Source: Camarhynchus parvulus (Eukaryota > Chordata > Aves > Passeriformes > Thraupidae). From it: DNA of 64,000 nt. The notes beneath the pieces were generated by a model that worked only from the letters and a program-made list of their open reading frames with translations, was not told the DNA's origin and made no database searches. Positions 34,870-47,569 of the stretch are shown here, piece after piece (within the stretch, counting starts at the first letter, position 1; every line of letters starts with the position of its first letter). Position numbers and translations under genes: made by a program. The stretch lies in the NCBI RefSeq assembly GCF_901933205.1, contig NC_044576.1:11999024-12063023 (forward strand). The letters are read 5' to 3'.

Positions 34870-37800
34870 TCCTTTACAACCTCTTTTAATATGGCTGCAC
34901 TGAACAGTAAAACAATATTGACCTAACCACAGCAGTCTTCAGAATTTAGTCTCTACCAAAACTGTATACAGTCCTTTATAGTTTGCATATCCCCTCACAG
35001 GTCTCAAATTTGCAGAATTGAGAATAAATAAGACTATGTCAAGTAGAGAGATCTACCCAGATAGTAAGAAAGATTACTTTCTGCATAGAAAGACAGATTT
35101 ATTTATTTAGATGTAAACTGGGGAGAGTTGGTAGGTAGCAGTGATTTTTATGAGCTATTTATGGCCAGCTTGTGAGGTGAGTCATTGTTGTTTTATTTTA
35201 GAGAAGGGAAACCTTGATGCATAAAAATACGGGAGTGTAGTTGAACTTATTGGGGGCACAATTTTTCTTACTTAAAATGCATTCTTACATTTCAACCAAA
35301 GCAATTTGCTTTAAAGGAATACAGAGAAGGTAAGTCATTCTTTCAGACTAGTAATTGTTTTTGTCCTAAGAAGCTGTGAGGTTAAATTGCTAACACAAGA
35401 TTTTTTGATATATGTGTGTGATATATTAATGACCCAATCCATTTCCCCAAGGAGCCATTTGGTTTTTAGCTTTTTAACTACTTTTTTTATTTATATTGAG
35501 GAAACAATCAAACTCTCATCTGGGACATTTTGCATTGACATCGGTATGATTGCTTTGGGCTTTTATAAAGGAGAATTAATTAAGGGCACTGATTCATGAT
35601 TGAATCAGCTTCAACTTTGGTGCCTAAAGAGGTTACTTCTGAGGTGATAACCTCAGCTCTTCTGAACCCAACAGGAGTCATGAACCAGAGATGCCTCCTG
35701 CTGCAGCTCACAGCCCAGCATGTTAACATAAATTGAAATCAATAGATGTTGGAATGAGTACACTGTGTGCTGTGAACTGGGGTGGTCCCTTCTGCCACCC
35801 TGCTCCAGCATCTTCTGCCAGAAGGGTGGGATGGACATCAGGAGTGATAGATTTTTCCATGGTCCAGAGCCTGGAAATCCCCTCTGTGTTGTACCATTGA
35901 GCTACAGCATGAAAAGCTGGATATTAAATATCACATCAAGCTGGATTTTTGTTAGACTCCTGCATCCGTTTGGCTTGGCTAGCACAACTAGTCTGGTTAA
36001 TTTCAGAAGGAGTTTTGTGGAGGTTTATGGCTCTGCAAAACAATAAGCTAAATTCTGTATAATTTTACTTTGAAATAAGCCAGACAAAAGATATTCTTCC
36101 CAGTTCACATCACCGTTCCCTGCACAATAAGTATTTTACACATGATTTTAACTCAAAGGTGGGAAGAGTGCCAAGAATGAGTTCCCAAGGTATACAAAAC
36201 CTTACTAAATTGGAGCGTAATACTAGGAAAAAAGTGCACATGCAGATGTGAATTGAACTGATCTTCAAGGGGACAACGTTTGCTTTTCCAATCTTATTCT
36301 CATTTCTACAGCTGCTGGTGATTAAAGCCCAGACCGTTGTAGCTACCGCCAGTAAAAGAAAAGCCTAAACGTAAGTAGTGTCTCCAAGACAGGAAAAATT
36401 GAAAACAAGGTGCTAGTGTCTGGCTGTTAACACCTGAGACAAAGACCAGAAATACAGCCGGGTAATTTTTTCAAGAGAAGAGACTTTCATCACAGAGGAA
36501 CATTTAAAAAAAACATAGTTCAATGTCAGGCAAAGTTAGTTGTGAATTTGTGCAAAGTTCAGTGGAGTAGGTTCTGCAGATTTTCTTGGAAGAAAACAAC
36601 ATGTGATTACATTCCTCAAATGCTTCTATTTTTGTCTAAAACTTGAGTTAAATATTTGAATAATGAAGGAGGAAGAAGACATCCCAAGTAAACCAGATGG
36701 TTTAGGTACTTTTGGAGTAGAGCAGAGGTAGGGACATTTTCTCAGCTGCTTTTGTTTTTAAATCCATGACTTATATGTATATAAAGTACCAAATTTCTTT
36801 GACATTAATCTGAATTTCTGAAAATTTTGTATGTCAATACATAGCTATTTATCTTAAATGAATTTGGCCTGGACACTTCTATAGATTTCACCTAATATCT
36901 ACAGACTGCATTTGATCTCAGACCTGCTATATAGTCATTTCAGTAAGAATATATATGACGGCAAAAATGTACAACATTCTTATAATTAGGCAAATACAAA
37001 ACATTTGTCATGATTATTGAGCTGTGACTTAGGAACTATATTGCAAAAAAGTGAAAGACTCACCCAAAAGAGCATCCTCAGTCATTCTTCCCAGCACAGG
37101 GTGATTTCTGTCAGGGCTTTGGGCCGGGTGTGGGACTGTGCTGTCATTATCTCATCACTACGTGCAGCCCTCCCTCTGCTCACTTTCACTGGGAAGGGCG
37201 AGGTGGATGAGGCACAATCTGGTTCCAACAAGGAATGACCAAGCCACCACAAGTCTGTCTGGTTCTGCCAGCCTCCTCAAGGCTGCAGTTCCCTGGGTAG
37301 TCTTGTATGAATTGCCAAACCTGGTACCACTCAGGCCATGGGATTATTTTTAATTTAAGAAGTCCTCAAGGTTTTCACTATTTGCAGAGGGCTGCCCCCC
37401 ATAGCGATCATGCTTCTCTCTGCAATGAGTGCTGATGCAATTCCTACTGCTTTTCTAGCAAATGGGGAGAGGTATAAGGAGTGGCCCTTCATTTCTTATT
37501 TTGGTTATGAGTCATCAGCTCTCACCTTAAATACTAGGGCGAGGTCTCCCAGACAAAAAAAAAAATTGCTCTAATCATGAAAGAAAAGTAGCCAAGCCTG
37601 GAGGGAAGGTTTAAACTGATAGTTGTGACAGGCTTAAGTAACCCCCACATGAATGAAGCCGAAACCCCCATTGGACAGGATATTTTGTTGAAAAAGCAGG
37701 GCCTCTACTGGCTTAGAAAGCCCATGGGGACTGCGCCCACTCATGTAACTCTGTGGCATCTCACAGGATTAGAAAACTTGTTTTAAGCTGTATTCTTTCT

Positions 37801-38080
37801 GAAAAAATAAGCCTTCTGTTTCTCCCCTCCATCTCCTAAATTGCTGATAATTATAGCAGTACTAGAGTTGCTAATTCTCAGGCTTCTGGAAATCAACTAC
37901 CACTATTCTGAAGCAGAGATCTGGTGCTTGTGCAGAGCAGAGCCCCTGACCCAGCTCCTCTGTCGTGCAAACCTACACTGAGCTGTGAAGGAGGCAGGAA
38001 GGGATTCTGATTTATAGCATCTGAAGGGCTGACCCAGAAGCTGGAGTAAATGGGCTTGATCTAGCAATTCCCAACATCCT
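34870..38080. other. non-coding stretch without a supported gene
   Basis: AT-rich DNA with short open frames only. An A11-type run lies at about 37554-37564. No exon or named repeat was recognised. Confidence 0.5.
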
Positions 38081-38084
38081 CACA

Positions 38085-38395
38085 CTCCAGCAGTATTAAC
38101 GATCAATTAGGAGGCACTTTGTTTCCATACCGCAGCAGCAATAGCTTTAGCCCTCCTTTGAAAGGGCACAAAAGGGCAGAGGGCAACGGCTGAGCAGAGA
38201 GATGACAAAATAAAGTGGGGAGAAACCAGGGACTCTTAGGAACCTAACTGCAAATCTTGTAACAAAATGCAATTGGACAGAAGGGACTTGGTTTCAGATG
38301 TAAAGCAAGCTAAATAGGTGAAAGAGTTCTCTTTAAACTGTCATCATTAATTTAAGCCAAACTTAATTAAAAAAATAAACTGAAACAGCTGGGTG
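38085..38395. promoter_or_regulatory. candidate conserved non-coding element
   Basis: Motifs include TTAACGATCAATTAGG, CATTAATTTAAG, ACTTAATTAAA and CCTTTGAAAGGG (TCF-like), along with CpG dinucleotides retained in AT-rich DNA (in ACGATC, ACCGCAG and CAACGG). Retained CpG outside islands can signal constraint. No open frame is present. The assignment is by appearance only. Confidence 0.28.
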
Positions 38396-38399
38396 TAGG

Positions 38400-40640
38400 A
38401 AGTGGCTGGCTGACCTCAGTGCTGAGGCTGTTTTCCTTTCTCCTTTTAAACCATTGTTCATCAGCTTCCACTTAAGGCAAACCAGAACCGTCGGACTAAC
38501 CACAATCAAAACCATAGGGCTTGCTTGCATCTAATATTTCTCTCTGTGTCATGACATCCATTAAAAGAAAGTAAGGAGTATCACTGGAAATGGTTTTACA
38601 CATTCACATGATGCCATGCAGTTACCTGAATGAGAGGACCAGTGAAATACTTAAAGCCTCAAAGACATCTTCTATTCCAGAAGATTTTTGAATGTGCTTA
38701 AGTGTTTATAACATTTGAAAAATCATTATTTCTACTTCTTATTCTACATAAACTTCTGAATAAAAGCAAAATCACTGCTTTATCCCTGCCTCTTACCCTA
38801 GCCATCCTTTGTCAGGCTGAGGTAAATAGTCAGATCTTTGGGGTAGTTGCTATCTTATGACGTGTGCCTGCAGAGCCTCTCCTACTGCATTTCTGCCTGG
38901 TTGATCCATGCAGAGCTGCAGTCCACTTCCATGCTCATGGCTGAAAGGCAGCCTGCTTCAGTTTGGGGGGAGAGCAGAGCACTGCTCCTCTGGAGGGCAC
39001 ACAAACCATCTCATTTACTTGGTTTCCAAATAGTGGGAATATGATAAACCTGCCCCAAAAACATTCTAGTGCTAATGTCAGTGTGCTAGTCCAGCCCAAT
39101 GGCAGGTTCATTCCTGCACAGCTGTCACCATGGAGCCCTCTCAGAGGGAAAGACTACTTATGGCTCACCTAGTATTGATTTTCTGTTGTGGGATGTCCAA
39201 CAGAACATCTGTTTCTATGGGAAAACACTAGAGTGTTATTGAAACTCATCAATTCTGCAGTAGGAGGAGATTACTAACATACAGCACACTCCCTATACAT
39301 TTCAAATACAGATCAAGTGATAGTTTCTCAGAGAAGTTATTCCACAAGTAATCAATTATCCCTGTGAAGGAAACAAGATCTCAGCTTTTTTCTTAGCTGA
39401 TAGTCATCAATGCCCTCAAGCACATCCTTTTTACTTTGGTGGGACTTACTAATGTGTCTGAAGTTAATAAGATGTTTAAGACCCATATTTCAAGAGTCTG
39501 AAAGACTTATATAATGCAAATAATCATCCTACCTTTGCAGAGCTTGTCTTAGCTTGGAACAGCCATCAGAAAGTCATTCAGGAGCATGTTTTACCACACA
39601 GAGAACAGAACTTAAAAAAACATTTAACACCACACACAAAACCCAGGATGGACTAATATATGTTCTTGCAGTAGTGAGAAACCTTAAACTCATTCATCAT
39701 GGTAACAAAATGGTGGTTACATCACAGCTCCTGCTGCAGCAGGGAGCACTGGTGCATGCATATATGCCATGTACAGACAACAGGTTACAATATTTTTCAG
39801 TATCTCAGTAGCACATTGCCACACTTTGCCAATTTCTAAAGGCAATTCAAGCCAAATATCCCAATCTGCAAAACTTTCATTTTAAGTCTCTTTATTTTTG
39901 GTGTTAGTTCTCATGTCTAGATTCCCAGTACCACTGTAACAAAGTAGGAGTTTCTGGTGGTTTTGTGTGAGTTCTCAATCCCTTTTAAATTAGTCTAGTT
40001 AATGCATTTTTATCTCAGTGACACTTGTCCTCCCAGTCCACTGCTGTGGCTATGCAAGTTGTGTAATGCCTTTGAAAAACCTGCTGTCTTCTCTGGATCA
40101 TTTCACACATTTAAAAGGACCGTCTATCAATTTGCTGTTAAAAAAACCACATCAAACTCAAACCCATGGTGGTTCTGTCTGTAGAAAGGAAATGGTGATC
40201 TGCCCATCCAACAAGGATTAAAGTTACCTTGTTTCTTTCTGTTCTGGCTAGCTCCTAAAAATTGGCTGTGACTGTTGTGGATGCACTCAGAAATGTGCAA
40301 ACCACAGCAGGAACGTGTGCTGCAAAGGGCAAAGTGTTCCTTAGGGCTGTGCTTGGCATGTCCCCCTGTGGGCTGCGGGAGCACTTACCTGGTGCTGCTC
40401 TGGGCTGGGGCACTGCTGAGCAGATCCCAGAGCTCCTGTCCCCTCCATGGTGGGACTCCTGCCACCTGGAAACGTTGGTCTTGCCTGGCCCTTGCTGCAG
40501 AGGAGCCCAGGAACCATGAGAGGAGTGGCACGAGCTGCCTTCCCAGGCTCTGCAGCACCCTGTGTAGTTGGAGCAGTAGTGGAAAAACATCAGAGGAAAT
40601 TTTTCTTGAAAAGCTTTGAAATCAATATTGCAGTAAATCA
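38400..40640. other. non-coding stretch without a supported gene
   Basis: The patch 40255-40680 has overlapping frames of 76 to 128 codons on both strands because stops are locally sparse; none resembles a known protein. The remainder is AT-leaning with nothing recognisable. Confidence 0.5.
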
Positions 40641-40679
40641 TCAGATGCTGAAGAATAAACAGGTTGTCCCGGGATGAAG

Positions 40680-41285
40680 CAATTAATTTGTTTTACTCTT
40701 TGACCTGCTAAAATGCAAAAATTGCTGTGGAATTTACTCTGTGTGACATGTTCAAGCAACAGAGCAGTCTCCATTAGTGCTAGTGTTTTTCTAATTACAG
40801 CTATAAATAAAAGCTAACCTCCATCCCGATTCAAAATGGATTCCATGGACTGCCAGGTGCATAGGTGATGCAATGCAGAGAGATGAATGCAGCAGCATTT
40901 GCATCATCATATTGACTTACAGCTCGGGGTTAATTATTGCATTCTTTTGCCAAGTACCGGGACAGCCATTTTTAGTCATTTCCAAAATGCTAAAAAGAAA
41001 CTTGACAGCTTCTCATTAGATTAGAATAGACAAGAAGCTTGAATCAACAGTGGAATTTTATTAGGGATGCTCTAGTATAAAAACAAGAGCTTTTAATTTT
41101 GATATTGTATACTTTATGCTATATTGATTTGGTTTTATTGATTTTTAATAAAAAAAGTGTAAGTGTTCCTCCAATGGTGTAAATTAATTGTTATTGTGCC
41201 ACGGAAAACAGAAGACCGCACCACAGTAATTAACATCTCCTGGCAAGGAGACTAAGTGAGCTTGCTGCTGAAATGGGCTTTAAAG
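40680..41285. promoter_or_regulatory. strongest candidate conserved non-coding element
   Basis: About 600 bases without open frames and with dense developmental-type motifs: CAATTAATTTG, CTAATTACAG, GGTTAATTATTGCATTC, CATTAGATTAG, GTAAATTAATTG and CAGTAATTAAC, plus GATGCAATGCAGAG and ATTTGCATCATCA (an octamer/POU-like ATTTGCAT). AT-rich blocks alternate with complex sequence and isolated CpGs (CCCGATT, CTCGGGG, CCACGG). This texture is characteristic of deeply conserved enhancers in gene deserts flanking transcription-factor genes. I cannot name the target. Confidence 0.45.
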
Positions 41286-41289
41286 CATA

Positions 41290-44200
41290 TTTTGACATAG
41301 CACAAAGGCGAGCATATGCCTGCCGGGGGCATGGCAGGGATGGCAATCACTGCGAGGACTCCGAGCAGGAGCCTGGCAGCTGCACAAGGTCCTGAGTCCC
41401 TGAGCTCAGCTGGGGCAGGCACAGGCTCCCAGCCCTCCCCCTGTGCTCTTCACACAGCACTCTGGGAGCAGCTGTGGATGGAAGGTGGGGTGTGCCCCTC
41501 ATGTAGCAGCTGTTTTGAGGCAGCTCACCAAACTGCAGCTGTGAACCTTTCTGATGCTTTCAGTTCTTGGCGTCCACACATTATCCTCTGTCATACCCAG
41601 GATGCCCTGTGTAGGTGCAGGGGCTTTCTGGGCTGTTCAGCACACAGAGAGACCCTCAGGCCTGGCTGGAGCTGCTGGGCACTGTAATGGACTAAGGAGC
41701 TTGGTCCCACCAAACAAGGGAAAATGAAACACGACATAGAGCAGCTATTCCAGCATCAGCTGAAATGAGGAAACTGAAAATAAATGTCTCTTCTCCTCCT
41801 CCATGAGGCACCTTTAAAGGACTTGAACTAACTTCAGTAGAATGCAGTCAATACAGCTAATTCCTGAAAGATTACAGTTCAACTAAGAAGGAAAAAAAAA
41901 GGATCTTCTCTCTAAGTAATGAGTAAGGAAAGGAAGATATAGATAGCTGAACAGATTAATTAGCAGCTGGGAGATGAATACTATTGTGTTAGCTACTGTA
42001 ACTTAAACCAACTCAATCCCTTCTTTTGAGACCATCTACATTACAGACTAATTATAAGCTATGTGCTACAAGACAGGAAGCTCCTCTTAAATAAGTTAAA
42101 ACAGCCAGTGACAGTGATAAATCCATTAATAAAAAAAGAAAGTTCTCTATAGCTTTTCTCACACAACCAAGTTTTCTTCTTTTATACTAAGTTTAAAAAA
42201 TTTGATGAAGTAAATAACATTTTATCTCAGCAAAATGGCTCCACATCACCCAGAAGCTGGTCTACGTGTACCCTCAGACAGAACGTAAAAACTACTGGTG
42301 AAGACTAACTCTAAAGTTGGAAGTAGCAGGACATGGAATATTTATAGGAATATTTAAAGGAAACTCAATATGAATAGAGGATGTCTGCAGGAAGGAAGAA
42401 TCTGTAACCACCCTGGCTACTGTAACCACTAAGGTCTTCAGATTTAGCTGAGAGAATAGCCAAAGCCCAGCCTCCAGCTCAGGAATCAGCATCCTTTGGC
42501 CTCTCAGGCACCTGGTGTATATCTCTTGTCCTAATCTCCAGTTTCAGGGAAGCTTACACTATTATCAACTCCCTGGTTGCTTGTTCTCTGGTGAGGGTCC
42601 TACATCTAGGCGCAGTAAGAAAGACATTGTGTAAACAGGCAGAAGATTTTTGTAACTGTTTCCTTTTCGTTGGAAGTGATATAAAAGTGCAAATTGATAG
42701 TGCTTTATGTTTTGTTCAGAGGGACATGGGTTACATGGATAGGTAAATCTGATCTCTCACCTTTCTCAAAATGTAACTAAAGCTCAGGTTACTTCTGGAT
42801 TCTCCATCTCCCTGCTATCTTTTCCTCTTGTGCAGATCTTCACATGAGGGTCTTGCTGTGGCATGCAAATCAGACTCAAATAGAGTGTCTGTCTGTCTTA
42901 GCCTTTGGCACATGTCATCCAAGAGGAACCAATCTTCTTGTGAGACCACCAGTGTGGTCCAGCTATCTGGAGCAGAATTCAGTTCCAGGCTGCATTAGAG
43001 GCTCCTTTGTGAAGATTCTATGAAACACATTTCAATAATTTTGGACAATTGAACTAGACATTGTATCAAAGCAAAATTCTCTCTCAAGGTAGTATCTTGC
43101 TATCTACTCTTCCTATTGTCAAATGGATTTCTGCCTGTAAAGGGCGGTTATTGGTGTACACATATTCCCAAGTACTTCAGTCATGCTGCTTGTTGATTAC
43201 AGATGGTTCCAAATCAAAGCCTCAGATTCCCAAACCTTGATATTTCAGATAGATTTAGAAATAAAGGAACAGAAAACTTTATTCCATCAAAGGAACAGTT
43301 TATGAGATTAGTTATAATACAAAATTTATTCTTCATGAGTACCATTTTCCACCCTCAGTCAATTTTCCAGAAGTCCTGCTACTGGATGAATGACTCAGAA
43401 AGCTTCAGACCTGACAAGCACGGCCTATATGAGCAGATGGTACAAATTAAGGAAGTTGTGCTCTGTTATTTCAGCCGAGAATCTGAAGTTCAAATTTTTC
43501 TCTCTGCTTTTCATATAGCTGTGTTTGATATCAGGAGCCTAAATCAGTGAAAATAGCAGCAAAACTTTTACTGGTGTAAGTGGAAGACTGAGATGGCAAG
43601 ACTTCCTCCAAACAGGCTCAATAGAAGTAATCTGTCACAGAAGTGACAAAATGTATTAACAAGCACATGGGCAAGATGAGACCTATAAGGCAAGAGCAAA
43701 GCCATGGGTGATTCTAACTCTTCTAGAGCACTGCATGATTAAAACTTGCTTTAAATTTTAGGAAATTCTATCTTTGAATGGGCTGGTACAAAATATATCT
43801 ATACTGTTAAGTGGATCAAGGCATTATGGTGTTAGTCATGCTGATAAAGTTTTGTTACCCTTATGGTGATCTGTGGGAGAAAGAATGTTTGCCTGCAGAG
43901 GAGATAGATAAGACAGTAGAATTGCTCTGCTCTTGTACTGCTGTGATTCAGTGGTCAGGAGCTATTTCCACTATAGAGAAGTTCAGGTCCAACAAAAATC
44001 CTCTGGCAGTCTCAGCTAGTGACGTCATGACAGCTTCAGACAAAGCCTTTTGCTCCAGATAGGATATGAATTGAAACAATCTGGTAAAGAAAAACATTCA
44101 GTCAGTATTCAATAGAAGTGCAAGTCTAAAAGTCTCTCCCCCACCAGACATGTTTTAATGAATACATAGTTACAGGATGACTATGTTATCTCATAGTTTT

Positions 44201-44500
44201 CTTGTGTCATTAACTGAGAAGAGAGTTTTAAAAAAGTGTCCCCACAGAAATCTTATTCATATGTTTTATTATATGTTCCAGCACGGGCACCACTTTAGTT
44301 TAATGGTATGTTGGATGATGGTACAAATTTATAGCCAAAGGTTTGCATCACAGACAGCTGGAATGAATAACAATAAATTAATTTAACGTGCTACAAAAGT
44401 GCTCCCCATAGTATGCAGTGCTTATATGCTCAAGACTAATAATTTATAAATGTACATCTTTTACAATACTGGTCTAAAGTCCTGAAAGCAGCTGGTTAAA
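41290..44500. other. non-coding stretch without a supported gene
   Basis: Open frames of 123 codons (41316-41687) and 115 codons (43203-43550) are present but show no recognisable domain, start context or splice setting. The first lies in a locally GC-rich patch. Nothing else is recognised. Confidence 0.5.
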
Positions 44501-44505
44501 AAGCA

Positions 44506-44515
44506 GTCACGTGAC
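44506..44515. promoter_or_regulatory. GTCACGTGAC palindrome (CLEAR-type E-box)
   Basis: A perfect ten-base palindrome matching the CLEAR motif bound by TFEB/MITF-family factors and also a high-affinity USF E-box. It stands in AT-rich, non-promoter DNA next to TAATTATTTTTATTAATATT. With its CpG intact, it is either recent or constrained. A function is not shown. Confidence 0.35.
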
Positions 44516-44641
44516 ATAATTATTTTTATTAATATTCCAAATGCATGATTAGGGTGGGCACCATGGTCATTAGCATTAGATAGCTTTCGTTTATGATCAA
44601 GTATGATGAAGCAATAACCAGACAGAAACCAGCTAAGCAGT

Positions 44642-44717
44642 GGCAAACAACCTCTGGGAGTCCTGGGGAGCTCCTGCACGGGCAAACAACCTTTGGGGGT
44701 CCTGGGGAGCTCCTGCT
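44642..44717. repeat. tandem duplication, 39-base unit, two copies
   Basis: GGCAAACAACCTCTGGGAG through the following TCCTGGGGAGCTCCTGC recurs at 44681 with three or four differences. The unit is a multiple of three, so the minus strand reads as a 13-residue repeat inside a 116-codon open frame, but there is no other sign of coding. Confidence 0.9.
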
Positions 44718-44719
44718 GC

Positions 44720-45885
44720 TTCTTCCACGTGCTCTTTAGAAGCAAGTGGTCGTCACAGGTAAGGCCAAACCCTTCCCTTTGCTTCTCTGTTGTGTTTGCC
44801 ACATTAGACACTCAACAGGCTCGAAGAATAAAAAGTGCTATGAGTGCAGCCAGAAGCAGCTGTGCATCTCTGCATGGTTTTCCTTGCATCCCCAAACACC
44901 AAATAGCAGTGGTGCAGAAGGCAGTGAGGGGCCCAGAGGGTGCTCCAACCCCTACCCTCATTACACCAGCAGTGCTAATTTCAACACTGAGAAAATTGAA
45001 CTCTAGTACAAACTCCTGCTTGGATGGGGTAGGTTACCTGAAAACATTTTACTTGCTTTGGGATGACATAGTTTTGGTTCTGCATCAGGGAATAAGAGAG
45101 AAGTGATGCCTCCAGGCAAACAAGTATTTGCAGTAAAGCATTGAGGACACTAAGGATCAGGGCAGGCCATTAGCTTTCCTTTTGGGGCACAGGACTATTT
45201 TTTTGCTGGTGTAACCCAATGTCTTTCTGCAGTCTTCCATGGTGAAAGGGTATATTCACTATTACTAGTAAGGGTAAAAGAGAAATCAGCTCAAATAACT
45301 TGGGTCATGTTGCATCTTTTTCCCCAGTAGAGCTCTCTGGCATACCTCACTGCAGGGATGTCACTTGCCTTAATACCACTCTTACTTTCTCCAGGCAAAT
45401 TTGGCTGCTTCTGACCTTTCTTGGTGAAAAGAATTTACTTCTTAAATGCAGAGTTATTAATCTGAGGTTATAGAAGGAGTCTTTCACACTGAAAGAAGGA
45501 TCATGAATAATTTCTGTGTCTCTTCTTTTGGGCCACTGCCACTTATTAGCCTACATATTTGAGTCATGGCAGATTGAAAAAATATGCACCACAATCAACC
45601 CCATTCACTTTGGTGGTTCTTTAGCAAAGGAAGTGGAGTGAGACACAAAGTGGGCAGAAGTATCATCATCTGGTCCCTCCCCTCCCTCTTTTTAAAGAAA
45701 AGAAAGCTGTTTGTGCTACACAGAATTCAAGCCTCTAAGTAACAATACCTGATTAACTTTTTTTCAGTATCACAAATATTTGCAAGTTCATACTCTTTTC
45801 TCCTCTTCCTTTCTGGCTTTCTTTGAAAGTACTTTGTAATGTAACACGTTTTTCCAGAGGTCAATGGGGACATATTTGCATTTTG
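44720..45885. other. non-coding stretch without a supported gene
   Basis: A 137-codon plus-strand open frame (44693-45106) overlaps the duplication and has no recognisable domain. No exon structure or named repeat is supported. Confidence 0.5.
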
Positions 45886-45889
45886 ATAC

Positions 45890-46135
45890 ACTTCAAATTT
45901 TTGCCTCCAGCACGCCACTCAAATGCGCTGTGCTAATCAGAAGCCAGTAATGATCTCCTGCGTGCTTCAAGCGGTGGCTGGGCATAGAAAAGCACCTCAA
46001 AATGCAAAATTTGTGAAAGAGCAATACACAGTAAAGATAAATAAATACAAAAAAGGGACGATGCTGGCAACCGCAGTTTGGATTTGTAAACTGAGGGCTG
46101 TGCCTGAAATAAGCAGCTAATGTGTTTATGTGCAC
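45890..46135. promoter_or_regulatory. candidate conserved non-coding element
   Basis: Several CpGs are retained in otherwise AT-leaning DNA (CACGCC, TGCGCTG, CTGCGTGC, AAGCGGTG, GGACGATG, ACCGCAG), with GTGCTAATCAG, CAGTAATGATC and AAAGATAAATAAATAC. The combination of preserved CpG and homeodomain-like motifs suggests selective constraint. Overlapping open frames (65 to 94 codons) are unremarkable. Confidence 0.33.
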
Positions 46136-46630
46136 CACTGGAGTGATAAGGGGATTGGGGGGGCTCCTGCCTCAGCCAGCTGCACTGATGGACTGCAGGT
46201 TTCTCTGAGCAGATCACTGGGATGTCAATATACCCAGATGAGGCATAAGCATCTCTGAAGGCTTTTTATATTGTCAGGGATACCTCATGTTCTGAACAAT
46301 CCAAATCCAAGATTAGGCAGGATCTAGGAAAATGGGGCAGCCCCAAAGCATGGGTTTAATCTGGGTGGAGGTCTTTTATTTTTAGTGGTAATGATAGGTT
46401 TACAATCAAATTTGCCTGCCCAAAGTGAGGGGGGGTGTGAAGCTGTATGAGAGAGAAAAAAAAAAACCAAACCAGAACCCAAGAGATTATTTACTAAAAA
46501 TATTTTTTAAAGCATGAACGTCTTTGACAGACAGAGTCACGAGAAAACCTGAGCACTTCCCCTGTAACCAGTGCATCAAGAGAAAAACTCCCGATAAGCA
46601 GATGTTGCTTAGGCAGCAATCAGCCAGGCA

Positions 46631-46644
46631 GTGTGTGTGTGTGT
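46631..46644. repeat. (GT)7 microsatellite
   Basis: Seven GT units, with another short GT-rich stretch at about 46701-46712. The mirrored (AC) reading produces a threonine and histidine-rich minus-strand open frame of 184 codons that is not considered coding. Confidence 0.85.
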
Positions 46645-47012
46645 GGAGGGGGAGAGGGATGGAGAGAGAGCCAGGCAGACAGGTATTAAGGCACTGTGGT
46701 GAGTGTGTGTGTGGCTGCAAAGGATGGCAAACTGTGTGTGAGAAAATGACATATGAGCAAAACCGAGCTGCTCTGCTGAGTATTTTATATGTATTTTCAA
46801 GAGAAAGCAACAAGGAGAAACGAGAAGAGAGAGACTGAAAAGACAAGGCAGGAATGACCAAGCAATTGCATGTCTGGGCTAACAGCAGCATAAGGCAAGA
46901 AATCCAAGCATCAGGGAAATAATCTAAAGCCATATTGATTCGTTTTGGAGGTGAGAAAAAGCAGATGCACTTAGCTCCTATGGAATGGCTCTGACAGCAG
47001 CTACAGCTGCTT

Positions 47013-47031
47013 GATTTTTTTTTTTTTTTAA
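47013..47031. repeat. T homopolymer run
   Basis: About fifteen T interrupt the sequence just left of the CpG-bearing patch at 47140. Confidence 0.75.
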
Positions 47032-47139
47032 CGAGTTTCATTCACAGAAAGCTGGCACTGTAAACCCAAAGCAGCCTGCACCCCTCACTGCATCACCTCT
47101 TCCCCAGCTGCCATCAAAGCGTGCCCCAGCCAGGCAACA

Positions 47140-47400
47140 GAACCCTCAGACAATGCCGGAATGGAAGAGGAGAAAGAGAGGGACGGGGGAGGGCAGCGGA
47201 TCAATAGCTGAAATTCAGCAGCTCTGGCCATTTTCAGAGAGCTGGGAGCGTTTGGAGGCAGAGTGGATTCCGAGCCCGTCCATCTCCCGGACAGCAGACA
47301 GACAGACAGACAGGAGCTCTGCCCCAGAGCTCCGCCTGGCCCCGGCCCCGGCAGCGCGCAGCACAGGGCTCAGAGGAGAGAGGGATGCAGGACTGGGCAC
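47140..47400. promoter_or_regulatory. small CpG-bearing, promoter-like patch
   Basis: After kilobases of CpG-poor DNA, about a dozen CpGs occur in 250 bases, with GC-rich blocks (GGCCCCGGCCCCGGCAGCGC, 47338-47357) and a purine-rich leader (47160-47190). Four GACA units lie at about 47297-47312. This could be a weak internal promoter, for example of a non-coding RNA, or a CpG-rich enhancer. A 138-codon open frame crosses it without recognisable content. Confidence 0.35.
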
Positions 47401-47569
47401 TGCTGGTCCTTGCAGCCAGAAAATGGGAGGTGCACATGGCATGGGGAAATCAGTGGGTTTAGCATTCTGTAGGAGATCCTATGTGCTGGGGAATGGGGGT
47501 TTCTGCATGGAGAGGATGGGGGTTTCTATATGGAAACACAACAGGTGTTGCCTGCACTGCTTCCAGTGA

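Noticed and set aside
40255..40680. Overlapping open frames of up to 128 codons on both strands
   Set aside because: They overlap in several phases, no motif or splice context supports any of them, and the local GC content explains the openness.
46487..47041. 184-codon minus-strand open frame
   Set aside because: Its start lies in the poly-T tract (poly-lysine in translation) and much of it is created by the AC/GT microsatellite; no domain or conservation sign.
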